64,000 nucleotides of DNA from Jatrophihabitans sp035642535 (GTDB lineage Bacteria; Actinomycetota; Actinomycetes; Mycobacteriales; Jatrophihabitantaceae), in contig DASQSE010000150.1 in the NCBI GenBank assembly GCA_035642535.1, positions 31,547 through 95,546 on the forward strand, in the 5' to 3' direction. Under the pieces are notes generated by a model. That model was not told where the DNA came from, did no database searches, and saw nothing but the letters and a program-made list of their open reading frames with translations. A program made the translations under genes and the position numbers. Positions 33,946 to 42,463 of the stretch are shown piece by piece. How positions within the stretch are numbered: position 1 is the first letter of the stretch; every line of letters begins with the position of its first letter.

Positions 33946-35823
33946 TCAGACCAGGGCGCGCGCGCGGATCTTGCCGTACAACTCGACGGTCTCCCGGGCC
34001 GGCGGCATATCCAGCTCGCGACGCAACTGCTTCGAGCACAGTTCGAACTGCCGCACCGCAAGATGCGGCCGGCCGAGGCGGGCGTGCGCGCGCATGAGTA
34101 GTCGGTGCGCATCCTCACGACAGAAGTCGAGGGCGAGCAAGCGCTGACCGGATTCCAGCGATTCGCTGTAGAGACCGGCGTCGAACGCCAACTGCGCGGC
34201 CTGCCCGAGCACGTCCAGCATCTGCACCCGGTACTGCTCGCGCAGTAGCAGCGTCCACTCGTCGTAGGGGCTGTCGGCCAGCAGGTCGCCACGGTAGACG
34301 CGCAGCGCCTCGCGGTACGCGGCCAACGCGCCGTCGGTGTCGTGATCGCGTTCGGCAACTTCCGCGCGCGTCACGGCCCGCTCGAACTCCTCCGTGTCGA
34401 GCGAGATGTCGAGGTCCCGGTTGAACCCGTAGCCCCGTTCACCGAAGACCACCACGGGTACGGATGCCGCCGTCTGCAGGTCGGCACGCAGCATGTGCAG
34501 CGTCACATGCAGCCGATTACCTGCCGCCGCGGGTCCGGCGTCCGGCCACAGCGCCGCGGTGAGGACGTCGCGGCGGATGGGTTGCACCGACCGGTGCAAC
34601 AGCAGGTAGGCGAGAAGCAGCGTCCCCTTGCGGCCATGCCAGTGTTGGATGCGGTTCTCGCCGACCAGCACGTCGACCGAGCCGAGCAGCCGCGCGTGCA
34701 GCGCGGGCTTGCAGCTCGTGCTGTCCGCCGCTACGCCGACCGTCGGCTGCACGCTGCGTGGCCGTGCCACCCGCGGCGGCGCCGGGATGACCTGCGGTAG
34801 TTCGACACGAAGCGCCGCGCGCGTCTGGCGAAGCAGCGGCCGATGCCGTATCCGTACCGACCACGGCAAACGTCGCAGCCATCGCCACACCGCGCGCGGC
34901 TGTCCGTCGAGGACGAGGCTCGGGCCCAGACCGGCAAGCAGGTCGCTCGCCAGGCCGGGCGCGCCGGCGTCGAGGCAGAGTTCGATCGCCACACCGATCG
35001 CACCGTCGCCGACAAGCTCCGACACCAGCCGGCTGAGCAGCGCGACATCGGCGCGCCGGCCATCGCGGCACGCCGCCAGGACACCCGGTCGCCACACCGG
35101 GTCGAGAAGCCACCAGCCGTTGCGAAGCTCGGTCCACCACGGGGCGTCGAGACAGTTCTCCAGGACGCCGTCGAGCGAGCCGAAGCGGCCGTGGCCGTAG
35201 CCCAGGCGGGCGGCGAGTTTGAGCACGGGCAGGACGGACGACGGCACGCCGTCCAGCAGGCGGGTTGCGAGCCGGGCCGTCAGGTCGTCGAGATCACGCG
35301 ATGCCGCGACGATGTCCGCCAGCTCGCGCTCGGACAGCGCCCGTCCAGCGGCCGACAGCGACTCACCCAGGGCCGGCCGCGCCACGCTGAACCGTTCCAG
35401 GATCGAGTCCACCGGCCGGGCCGGCGGTGTGCCTGGCGGGAGCGCCGCGCTGTTGTAGTGCAGGACGATCTGGCACGGGTCCGGCTGCGCCGGATCGGCC
35501 CTGGCGACGTGATGGAGGAACCGTTCGGCCTGCCGATGGTCGCCGGACTCGACGACGAACGACCAGTCACCGGAGCTTCGCCCGTCACCAATCGCTCCGG
35601 CCGCGAGGGCATCAAGGGCCGGACCGTCCAGATCGTAAGGCGCCAGACGCGCCCACCGTGGCGGCAACCCTGAGTCGGCGAGATCGGCGGCCAGTCGCTG
35701 CACGCACACTTCGCCCGGAAGCACGTCGACCCGCAACGGCGTGGCCGAAGTCAACTTGCCGAAGGCGAGTGGCCCGGCCCGCGTCGGTCCGGCCACTGGC
35801 ACTGCGAAGCGTCCCCCGAACAC
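33946..35823 (-). CDS. BTAD/SARP-type transcription regulator with long N-terminal domain
   Basis: 625 residues from a GTG at 35823 that follows a G-rich Shine-Dalgarno (CGGGGG). C-terminal part: OmpR-like winged helix (about 375-470; RLLGSVDVLVGENRIQHWHGRK, VLTAALWPDAG, LHVTLHMLRADL) then the all-helical BTAD (about 475-615). The first 370 residues are predominantly helical and not recognised; they contain no NB-ARC Walker motifs, unlike AfsR. DNA-binding activator class. The frame continues to 36057 through an AT-rich, non-protein-like stretch that I exclude. Divergent from the 36190 operon. Confidence 0.82.
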   Translation of the reverse strand: MFGGRFAVPVAGPTRAGPLAFGKLTSATPLRVDVLPGEVCVQRLAADLADSGLPPRWARLAPYDLDGPALDALAAGAIGDGRSSGDWSFVVESGDHRQAERFLHHVARADPAQPDPCQIVLHYNSAALPPGTPPARPVDSILERFSVARPALGESLSAAGRALSERELADIVAASRDLDDLTARLATRLLDGVPSSVLPVLKLAARLGYGHGRFGSLDGVLENCLDAPWWTELRNGWWLLDPVWRPGVLAACRDGRRADVALLSRLVSELVGDGAIGVAIELCLDAGAPGLASDLLAGLGPSLVLDGQPRAVWRWLRRLPWSVRIRHRPLLRQTRAALRVELPQVIPAPPRVARPRSVQPTVGVAADSTSCKPALHARLLGSVDVLVGENRIQHWHGRKGTLLLAYLLLHRSVQPIRRDVLTAALWPDAGPAAAGNRLHVTLHMLRADLQTAASVPVVVFGERGYGFNRDLDISLDTEEFERAVTRAEVAERDHDTDGALAAYREALRVYRGDLLADSPYDEWTLLLREQYRVQMLDVLGQAAQLAFDAGLYSESLESGQRLLALDFCREDAHRLLMRAHARLGRPHLAVRQFELCSKQLRRELDMPPARETVELYGKIRARALV

Positions 35824-36189
35824 GCTAGGCCCCCGAGGTTTGTGACACGCCCGCGCAGCAACGGTGGAGGCGAGCTCGGTCCTTGAAACGAGACGGCCGC
35901 CGGCGCCGACCGTCGTCGCTACTGTCCGTTGCCAGTGTGCCCTGTCGGCATGCGCGAGCGAAGCCCCCCAATTGGACAAATTCGGGGGATTCTTGGTGCT
36001 CGCTCGGCCGCGTGTGTAGCAAAACCGACAAACTATCCGTGCATCTGAGTGATACATCGCGGATTTACCAGATCAATTAAGTCCTGACAAAGCGCTGGAA
36101 TAAGTGCCGGGGTGCACGCTCGGTGGCCGACCGCAGACCACGGTCGCGGGCATTAGCTGCCCTGCCCCCCAACCCGGAGGAGTTGTGTG
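35824..36189. other. 366-bp AT-richer divergent regulatory region
   Basis: No convincing gene. It is visibly lower in GC than the rest, especially 35985-36110. An imperfect hairpin lies at 35964-35988 (CCCCC arm, AATT/AATT inner pairs, GGGGG arm). Promoter-like stretches such as CTGACA at 36083-36090 occur upstream of the 36190 gene. This is the expected target of the BTAD regulator; I did not find clear SARP heptamer repeats. Confidence 0.5.
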
Positions 36190-36627
36190 ATGGGACTTGC
36201 CCCATTACCCGCGAGCGACGCAATCCAGTTCGTTCCCGCGAAGGGGACGTTCGTCGTCGAGAAGTTCGTGGACCCGAGCGGCGTACCGATCGACGTTGTG
36301 GATATCGATGACGGCTTCACCGTCAGCGGCCACGTCGAGTTGCCCGGCTGGCTCAGCGGCAAGGGCGTAGTGCGCCTGGCCGCCGACCAGATCGGCGGAC
36401 CGTTCGACGCCACTATCGGCCAGCAGACACTGCCGATCCCCGGCTCCTCGTCGCCGACCGACCCGAAGGTCATGAAGTACCCGTGGTCGATCACGGTGAA
36501 GTCGCCGACCCTGCCGGACCGCGACGAGATGTACAAACTCGGCGTGCTCTTCGCCTTCCAGACGCTGGCCGGCGGACACACCGACATCGGCGGCTTCTAC
36601 GACCTCGGCTCGATCCTCGTCGTGTGA
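36190..36627 (+). CDS. Unrecognised beta-rich protein, BTAD-linked
   Basis: 145 residues, no signal peptide, no Cys. Alternating strands are suggested by FVPAKGTFVVEKFVDPSGVP, DGFTVSGHVELPGWL, GKGVVRLAADQIGG, YPWSITVKSPTLPDRDEMYKLG split into short elements, and FYDLGSILVV. I do not recognise the family. GGAGGAG (36176-36182) precedes ATG 36190 by 7 bp. It overlaps the next gene by one base (TGATG), so the two proteins are made together, divergently from the BTAD regulator. Confidence 0.7.
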   Translation: MGLAPLPASDAIQFVPAKGTFVVEKFVDPSGVPIDVVDIDDGFTVSGHVELPGWLSGKGVVRLAADQIGGPFDATIGQQTLPIPGSSSPTDPKVMKYPWSITVKSPTLPDRDEMYKLGVLFAFQTLAGGHTDIGGFYDLGSILVV

Positions 36628-37547
36628 TGCCGCGAGAGGCACGCACCACAGCGTCGGCCGGCGACGTCACCAGTGTCGCCGGCATCGGCGCACAAACCGC
36701 GGCTCGCCTACGGGCGGCCGGCATCAAGACCGTCGACCAACTCTCGCGCGCCACGGTGGACCAGGTCGTCGCCGCGTGTGGGCCCGGCCTCGCGCCGACC
36801 CGCCGCGCGGCGTCCTGGATCCAGCAAGCCGCCGCCCTCGCCGGGACGACGGGGACGAACGGGGCCGCGCCCGCGCGGTCGCCGAAGCGGGCTCGCAACG
36901 GTGCGGCGCGGTCGCAGGGCACGGTGCCGCCGCGCATCCGCACGGTGGCGCCCGCGCGCCGGACGTTCACGGTCGAAGTGCGTGTCGAGGGCGATCCGGC
37001 GCGGCCGGCCACAACCCATGTCGTCCACCTGGAGACCAAGCAGTCCGATGGCTGGACCGGCTGGGACGGCGCACGACTGCTGGAGTTCATGGAACGCCGC
37101 ATGGGCGCGGTCGAACCAGTGGCCCCGCCCGAACCCGCCGCGGCGGTACCGCAGGCTGAGATCGGTTCGACGGCCCGGCTCACGCTGCACCGGGTCGGGC
37201 TGCTGGCGGCCACCGCGCCGCTCACGGGACGCGGTCACGCCACTGCGCGCCTGCGTCTCGACCCGGCGGAGCTGGAACTCCCCAAGCGGGGCGCCGCAGT
37301 CGCGCGAGTGGCATTGCTCGCCCGGCCGCACGGGGGCCAGCAGGAGCTGGTGCTCGACAGGCGCACGATCGACCTGGTCGACGAGCGGGCCGTGGATGCG
37401 CAGATGCAGGCACAACTACCGGATCAGGAACCGCCGTTCGCCCTCAGTGCGATCGTGCGGGTACTGGTCGAGCAGCCCACCGGGCGGCCCCGCGAGGGGC
37501 TCGGCGGGGCGGTACTCGAGGTCGTCGCCGGCAACGGCGCCGGCTGA
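36627..37547 (+). CDS. Helix-hairpin-helix protein with unknown C-terminal domain
   Basis: 306 residues. Residues about 14-60 (VTSVAGIGAQTAARLRAAGI then TVDQLSRATVDQVV) form a helix-hairpin-helix of the kind that binds DNA or partner proteins. A basic, low-complexity linker (about 75-115, rich in Ala, Arg, Pro) leads to a beta-rich region (TFTVEVRVEGDP, HVVHLETKQSDGWTGW) and a second beta domain with regular strands to the end. Not recognised as a whole. Co-translated with the 145-residue protein. Confidence 0.7.
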   Translation: MPREARTTASAGDVTSVAGIGAQTAARLRAAGIKTVDQLSRATVDQVVAACGPGLAPTRRAASWIQQAAALAGTTGTNGAAPARSPKRARNGAARSQGTVPPRIRTVAPARRTFTVEVRVEGDPARPATTHVVHLETKQSDGWTGWDGARLLEFMERRMGAVEPVAPPEPAAAVPQAEIGSTARLTLHRVGLLAATAPLTGRGHATARLRLDPAELELPKRGAAVARVALLARPHGGQQELVLDRRTIDLVDERAVDAQMQAQLPDQEPPFALSAIVRVLVEQPTGRPREGLGGAVLEVVAGNGAG

Positions 37548-37556
37548 CGTTGCGCG

Positions 37557-37589
37557 CCGGGTGAGGCCGACCTACGCGGCCTCACCCGG
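37557..37589. terminator. Bidirectional hairpin terminator
   Basis: CCGGGTGAGGCC (37557-37568) and GGCCTCACCCGG (37578-37589) are perfect 12-bp arms with a 9-base loop, between the convergent HhH gene and the small Cys protein gene. The loop contains the TAG stop of the latter. Confidence 0.75.
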
Positions 37590-37787
37590 TCGCATCGCGC
37601 CCGACAACGCGACAAGACCGGTCGAGCCCTGGTGCAACGCGGACTCGTCGCCCGGGCTCAGGATCATGAGCTCGATCTCGACGTGATCGAAGATCAGTTC
37701 ACGGCCACAACCGTCGACCGTGCACTCGAAATAGGACTGGGCGCCGTTGCCTTCGGTGCACACCATCAGGTGGCGTTCTTGGCTCAC
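37572..37787 (-). CDS. Small Cys-containing protein of unknown function
   Basis: 71 residues. GTG start at 37787 behind AAGGAG. Sequence elements: SQERHLMVCTEG, YFECTVDGCGRELIFDHVE, LSPGDESALHQGSTG. Three Cys (one plus a CxxxxC pair) could bind a metal or form disulfides, somewhat like a zinc ribbon half. Not recognised. Next to the BTAD-controlled pair but on the other strand, with its own AT-rich upstream region (37790-37960). Confidence 0.6.
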   Translation of the reverse strand: MSQERHLMVCTEGNGAQSYFECTVDGCGRELIFDHVEIELMILSPGDESALHQGSTGLVALSGAMRPGEAA

Positions 37788-37961
37788 GACCAGCTCCTTC
37801 CTCCGTCGCCGAGTGCACCCCTCCGCGCGTGGCACCCTCGACGGCCGTCGGACGGTGCTGGCGTTCAGCCTGAGTCCGATATCCCCATTTCATACCCAAA
37901 ACGCATGCATTGCACCTCTACGCGAGAAAATTCTGCAATATAGGTCTGCCGGCGCGGGCCC

Positions 37962-38924
37962 TTAAAGATCTTCGATCCGATAACTAATAGCCGGCTCGAG
38001 CACGCGCGCCTCGGTGACGATGGCAGTGACGAGATCAGCCGGCGTGATGTCGAAGGCGTAATTCAGCGCCGCCGTTCCTTTCGGCGATATCTGTCGCTCG
38101 GCGATGTGGGTCACTTCGGCGTCGTCGCGGACCTCGATGGGCACGTCGGCGCCGGTCGCCGTCGCGGCATCGATGGTGGACTCCGGCGCTGCTACGACGA
38201 ACGGGATGTCCGCGCGCCGCGCGGCCAACGCCAGCGGGTAGGTGCCGATCTTGTTCACCACGTCCCCGTTGGCCGCGATCCGGTCGGCGCCGACAACCAC
38301 TGCGTTGACCAGTCCGCGCGCGATCACGGACGGACCGGCCGCGTCGGCGACCAGCGTGTGCCCGATGCCCTCCTGGGCGAGCTCCCACGTGGTGAGCCGC
38401 GCTCCCTGTAGCAGTGGTCGGGTCTCGTCGACGTAGACGTGGCCGAGCACGCCGCGCTCGTGCAGTGCCTGCACGACGCCGAGTGCGGTGCCCCATTCGA
38501 CGCACGCGAGCGCCCCGGCGTTGCAGTGCGTCTGCACCGCGATCGGGCGGACGACGCGGTCGAGCAGCCAATCCGCGCCGCGCTCACTCAGCGCCCGGTT
38601 GACGCGGACGTCCTCCTCCAGCACGGCGAGCGCCTCGGTGAGCTGCGCGTCCGGCCGCGACAACACGCGGTCGACCCCCCACGCCAGATTCACCGCTGTG
38701 GGCCGAGCCGCCTTCAACCGCGCCGCGAGTTCGGCGTCGCCGCCGGCCAGCACGACACCGAGCGCGCCTGCCACGCCCAGCGCCGGAGCGCCGCGGATCG
38801 CCAACCGCTGTATCGCGTCGACCAGCGCATCGACCGTACGGATATGCAGCACCACCAACTCGGCGGGCAGCCGCGTCTGGTCGATCGCGACGATGTGCCC
38901 GTCCTGCCAGTCGATGGTGCGCAC
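37962..38924 (-). CDS. mtnA: Methylthioribose-1-phosphate isomerase
   Basis: 320 residues, eIF2B-like fold. Motifs: LAIRGAPALGVAGALG, VQTHCNAGALACVEWGTALG with the catalytic Cys, VYVDETRPLLQGARLTTWEL, VVVGADRIAANGDVVNKIGTYPLA with the catalytic Asp. Converts 5-methylthio- or 5-deoxyribose-1-phosphate to the ribulose form. GTG start at 38924, 7 bp after the aldolase stop. The adjacent class II aldolase suggests the aldolase (DHAP-shunt) salvage route rather than the full methionine salvage pathway. Confidence 0.94.
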   Translation of the reverse strand: MRTIDWQDGHIVAIDQTRLPAELVVLHIRTVDALVDAIQRLAIRGAPALGVAGALGVVLAGGDAELAARLKAARPTAVNLAWGVDRVLSRPDAQLTEALAVLEEDVRVNRALSERGADWLLDRVVRPIAVQTHCNAGALACVEWGTALGVVQALHERGVLGHVYVDETRPLLQGARLTTWELAQEGIGHTLVADAAGPSVIARGLVNAVVVGADRIAANGDVVNKIGTYPLALAARRADIPFVVAAPESTIDAATATGADVPIEVRDDAEVTHIAERQISPKGTAALNYAFDITPADLVTAIVTEARVLEPAISYRIEDL

Positions 38925-38931
38925 GTTCCCA

Positions 38932-39552
38932 TCATTCCGCGAGCAGCGACCGGTAGCCGTGCCGCACCGCGGACGCCCGCACGGCCGCCAACTGCTGCTC
39001 GTCCAGGACACGTGGCGTGCCGAGCCGCGCCGCGTCGAGGTAGACCCCGCACGCCCACTCGAGAATCACTGCGCGCTCGACCGCCTCGGCCAGCGTCGTC
39101 GCGTAGCTCACGGCGCCGTGGTTGGCCAACAGCGCCGCGCGCCGCCCGGCCAGCGCGTCCGTCACCACGGCGGCCAACTCGGGTGTGCCGAACGCCGCGA
39201 ACGGCGCCACCCGGATCGCGCCGCCCATCGTCAGGAGGTGGTAGTGGATGACGGGCAGCTCATCCACCACGCAGGCCACCGCGGTCGCGCGCGGCGCGTG
39301 GGTATGGACGATCGCACCCGCGTCGTAGTGGCGATAGACCGCCAGATGCAATTCCAGCTCGGACGTCGGAGAGCCGGCCAGCGCCTCGCCGGCCAGGTTC
39401 ACGACCGCGACGTCGTCGACGGTGAGCTCGCCCAGTGCGCAACCCTTGGGGGTGAGCAGGACGCGTTCGCCGTCGCGCACGCTGACGTTGCCCGAAGTTC
39501 CGACCACCAGCCCAGCGGCTGCCAATGCGTGGCACGCCTCGACCAACTCCAT
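38932..39552 (-). CDS. Class II aldolase (fuculose-phosphate aldolase/MtnB superfamily)
   Basis: 206 residues. Zn ligands in HTHAPRA and a late His in NHGAVSYATT; phosphate loop GTSGNVSVRDG; catalytic Glu in TSELELH. Together with mtnA it probably cleaves 5-methylthio- or 5-deoxyribulose-1-phosphate to DHAP plus an aldehyde, as shown for such pairs in other bacteria. No kinase or nucleosidase gene is adjacent. Start ATG 39552; the open frame continues upstream into the MMPL gene region as a shadow. Confidence 0.9.
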   Translation of the reverse strand: MELVEACHALAAAGLVVGTSGNVSVRDGERVLLTPKGCALGELTVDDVAVVNLAGEALAGSPTSELELHLAVYRHYDAGAIVHTHAPRATAVACVVDELPVIHYHLLTMGGAIRVAPFAAFGTPELAAVVTDALAGRRAALLANHGAVSYATTLAEAVERAVILEWACGVYLDAARLGTPRVLDEQQLAAVRASAVRHGYRSLLAE

Positions 39553-39577
39553 CGGCTCATTACACCGCGACCCGCGC

Positions 39578-41734
39578 TCAGGGACTCGCCTCGGCCAGCC
39601 CGATGCGCGCGTGCAGTCGGCGCATCGGTGCCGGCGCATACCACGCGGCCCGGCCCAGTACCCGCTGTGCAGCCGGGACGAGCACGGCCCGGACAAGCGT
39701 GGCGTCGACGAGCACGGCGAAGCCGGCGCCGATGCCGAACAGCTGCAGGAAACTGACGGTCGCAGTGCCGAACGCGAAGAAGCTGACAGCGATCAGCGCA
39801 GCCGCGGTGGTGACGATGCGTCCGCTGTGCGTGAGGCCCTCGGTGACAGCCGTGTGGTTGTCGCGGCCACGGTCGTGGAGTTCCTTGATGCGGCTCAGCA
39901 CGATGACCTCGTAGTCCATGGACAGCCCGAAGGCAATGCAGAACAGCAGCATCAGCATGCTGGTGTCCAGCGGCAAAGGAGTGAAGTTGAGCAGCCCGGA
40001 CAGATGTCCCTCCTGGAAGATCCACACCATCAACCCGGCGGTGGCGGAGAGGGTGACGACGTTGAGCAGCAGCGAGCGGATAGGCTGCAGCACGCTGCCC
40101 GTGAACAGGAACAGCACGATGAACGTGGTGAGCACGACGAGCAACCCGGCCGGCAGCAGCCGGCTGCCGATCGCGTGCGTGCTGTCGATCAGCTCGGCGG
40201 TCTGGCCGCCGACGTAGACCGGCACGCCGGCCGGATCGGGCAGGCTGCGCACTGTGCGCACGAGGTCCTTCGCCGCGTCCGAGCGCGGGTCGGCCGTGCT
40301 CACGACGGAGATGTGTTGCGCGGTCGGGCGCGCCAGAGTCGGGTTGGCCGAGTCCGGGACGCGCGTGCCGTGCACGAAGGTCGCGACGCTCGCCTCGACG
40401 CGCACGACGCCGGCCAGGTCGGACAGGCCGGCCGCGTAGTCGGTCAGCGCGGCGCGATCGAGCCCGCCGTCGGTGACGACATTGAGCGCCGTCGAGGTGT
40501 TGCCGGTGAAGTCGTCGCGCAGCACGTCACCCACCGCCCGGCTTTGCGTGCTCGGCTGCAACACGCGGTCGTCCGGGGTACCGAATTGGATGCTGCGCAG
40601 TGGTAGCGCGATCAGCAGCAGCGCCGCCACGACCGGGACGGCGATCAGCGCGGGGCGGCGCATGACCAGCCCGGCCAGCCGTCCCCATACCGGCGCAGCG
40701 ATCGACGGCGCACGCTTGCGCGCCCAGGGCAGCCGTCCGGCGTTGACCCGCGGGCCGAGCACCGCGAGCAGGGCGGGCAGGACCACCACGGCCGCGACGA
40801 TCGAGATGAGGACGACGCCGATCCCGGCGTAGGCGAACGAGCGCAGGAAGTAGAGCGGGAAGATCAGGAGCACGGCCAGCGCGGCGGCCACAGTGGCGCC
40901 GCTGAACAGGATCGTGCGTCCGGCAGTGCGCACGCTGGTCGCGACGGCCTGCGCGGGATCCTGCCCCCGCGCGAGCTCCTCGCGGTAGCGGCTGACCATC
41001 AGCAACGCGTAGTCGATCGCCAGCGCAAGGCCGAGGGCGGTCGTCAGGTTGATCGAATAGATCGCGACGTCGGTGATCGAGCCGAGGACGAATAGCTCGG
41101 CGAACGTGCCGAGGATCGCGATCAGCCCGATCGCGAGCGGCAGGAGCGCGGCCACCACGCTGCCGAACGCGAAGACGAGCAGCGTCAGGATGATCGGCAC
41201 CGCAATAACTTCGGCGATGCCGAGGCTCTTGCCGACCTGCTCGGTGATGTCGTTGCCGATGGCCGCGTCGCCGCCGACCGCGACGTCGACTTGGGCGCTG
41301 TTGGAACGTAGGCCGGCCAACTCACCGGCAGTGAGGTCGTGATCGCTCTTGGTGTCGCCGAGGACCAGCGCGTACTTGTTGTCCTTCGACTTCAGACCCG
41401 GGTTGTGGGCCTGCCAGTAGGACTCCACGTTCGACACGCCCGGCGTCGCGGTAAGGCGCCGTGCCGCGGCGGCACCGGCGGCCCGCGCGGCAGCACCGTC
41501 GACCGTGCCGGTCTTGGCGTGGACGAGCAGCACCACTCCGGCCGCGCCGCCGAACCGGTCGTCGAGCAGCGCCTGCGCATGCGTCGACTCGGCGCCCGGA
41601 TCCTGGAAACCGCCGGTCTTCAGTTTGCCGAACGCACCGACCCCGAGCGCGCCGAAGGCGAGGACGGCCAACAGCGCCGCGACAAGAATCAGGCGAGCGC
41701 GGCGAACCACGAAACTCCCTATCGACCCGAACAT
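39578..41734 (-). CDS. MMPL/RND-family exporter
   Basis: 718 residues. Helix 1 (RLILVAALLAVLAFGALGVGAFG), large extracytoplasmic loops after helices 1 and 7, and paired six-helix bundles with conserved DYALLMVSRYREEL and MDYEVIVLSRIKELHD, the MMPL Asp-Tyr motifs of the proton path. Start ATG 41734 is preceded by GAGGAG. Likely exports a lipid or hydrophobic drug. Divergent from a TetR gene over a 31-bp operator. Confidence 0.9.
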   Translation of the reverse strand: MFGSIGSFVVRRARLILVAALLAVLAFGALGVGAFGKLKTGGFQDPGAESTHAQALLDDRFGGAAGVVLLVHAKTGTVDGAAARAAGAAAARRLTATPGVSNVESYWQAHNPGLKSKDNKYALVLGDTKSDHDLTAGELAGLRSNSAQVDVAVGGDAAIGNDITEQVGKSLGIAEVIAVPIILTLLVFAFGSVVAALLPLAIGLIAILGTFAELFVLGSITDVAIYSINLTTALGLALAIDYALLMVSRYREELARGQDPAQAVATSVRTAGRTILFSGATVAAALAVLLIFPLYFLRSFAYAGIGVVLISIVAAVVVLPALLAVLGPRVNAGRLPWARKRAPSIAAPVWGRLAGLVMRRPALIAVPVVAALLLIALPLRSIQFGTPDDRVLQPSTQSRAVGDVLRDDFTGNTSTALNVVTDGGLDRAALTDYAAGLSDLAGVVRVEASVATFVHGTRVPDSANPTLARPTAQHISVVSTADPRSDAAKDLVRTVRSLPDPAGVPVYVGGQTAELIDSTHAIGSRLLPAGLLVVLTTFIVLFLFTGSVLQPIRSLLLNVVTLSATAGLMVWIFQEGHLSGLLNFTPLPLDTSMLMLLFCIAFGLSMDYEVIVLSRIKELHDRGRDNHTAVTEGLTHSGRIVTTAAALIAVSFFAFGTATVSFLQLFGIGAGFAVLVDATLVRAVLVPAAQRVLGRAAWYAPAPMRRLHARIGLAEASP

Positions 41735-41749
41735 CCCGCACTCCTCTAT

Positions 41750-41780
41750 GTTTACATGCATAAACTTTGCACATGTAAAC
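41750..41780. promoter_or_regulatory. TetR-type operator between MMPL and TetR genes
   Basis: GTTTACATG-N13-CATGTAAAC, perfect 9-bp arms, in a conspicuously AT-rich island. A nested GTTTA-N6-TAAAC dyad (41750-41765) overlaps the left arm. It lies 16 bp upstream of the MMPL ATG and 11 bp upstream of the TetR ATG, so one site can shut off both genes. Confidence 0.78.
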
Positions 41781-41790
41781 TTGCCATGAC

Positions 41791-42456
41791 ATGTGCACAC
41801 CCGTCAACATCTATTTCGTGAGCACCGCTCGAGGCACCTATCACCACGGCGATCTGCGCAACGCCCTGCTGCACGCGGGGGCCGAGCTGGCCGAGTCCGG
41901 CGGGCCGGACGCAGTGACGATCCGCGCCGCGGCCCGGATCGCCGGCGTCACCCCGACCGCGGCCTACCGGCACTTCGCCGACCACGCGGAGTTGCTCGAT
42001 GCGGTGCGCCAGCTGGCGATGGAGCGGCTGTCCGCAGCCATGACCCGCTACCTGCGCCGCCCACCCGCCGCCAGTGATCGGACCGCAGCCGCGGTGAACC
42101 GGCTGCACTCCACCGGGCGCGGCTACATCCACTTCGCGGTGACCGAGCCCGGGCTGTTCCGCACCGCCTTCTTCACCGGGAAGGACGACGCATCGGCCAC
42201 GCACCAACCCGCGGGAAGCGGCCCGTTCGACATGCTCTGCGCTGCGCTGGACGGCCTCGTCGAGGTCGGCTACCTCGACGCCGAAGACCGCCCCCTCGCC
42301 GAATTCGCCGCCTGGTCGGCCGTGCACGGGCTCGCCCTGCTGCTCATCGACGGTCCGTTGCGCGCCCTGCCGCGCCGCGAACGCGAGGCCGTCATCGACC
42401 GCGCGCTGGACGTCGTCGAACGAGGCCTGGCCACCGGTCGGCCAGCACGGAAGTGA
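41791..42456 (+). CDS. TetR-family repressor
   Basis: 221 residues from ATG 41791, or 212 from GTG 41818. HTH: AVTIRAAARIAGVTPTAAYRHFADHAELLDAV; the C-domain (GYIHFAVTEPGLFRTAFFTG and FAAWSAVHGLALLLIDG) is the WHG-type ligand domain. No Shine-Dalgarno before either start. TAAACT at 41777-41782, 9 bp before ATG 41791, could be a -10 giving a leaderless message. Expected to repress itself and the divergent MMPL exporter. Confidence 0.88.
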   Translation: MCTPVNIYFVSTARGTYHHGDLRNALLHAGAELAESGGPDAVTIRAAARIAGVTPTAAYRHFADHAELLDAVRQLAMERLSAAMTRYLRRPPAASDRTAAAVNRLHSTGRGYIHFAVTEPGLFRTAFFTGKDDASATHQPAGSGPFDMLCAALDGLVEVGYLDAEDRPLAEFAAWSAVHGLALLLIDGPLRALPRREREAVIDRALDVVERGLATGRPARK

Positions 42457-42463
42457 CGATGTT

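Noticed and set aside
35824..36057. N-terminal extension of the BTAD regulator
   Set aside because: AT-rich, non-conserved-looking residues; a GTG with a G-rich ribosome site at 35823 explains the start better.
35883..36080. 65-residue plus-strand open frame in the BTAD divergent spacer
   Set aside because: No ribosome site, atypical composition and within the likely promoter region.
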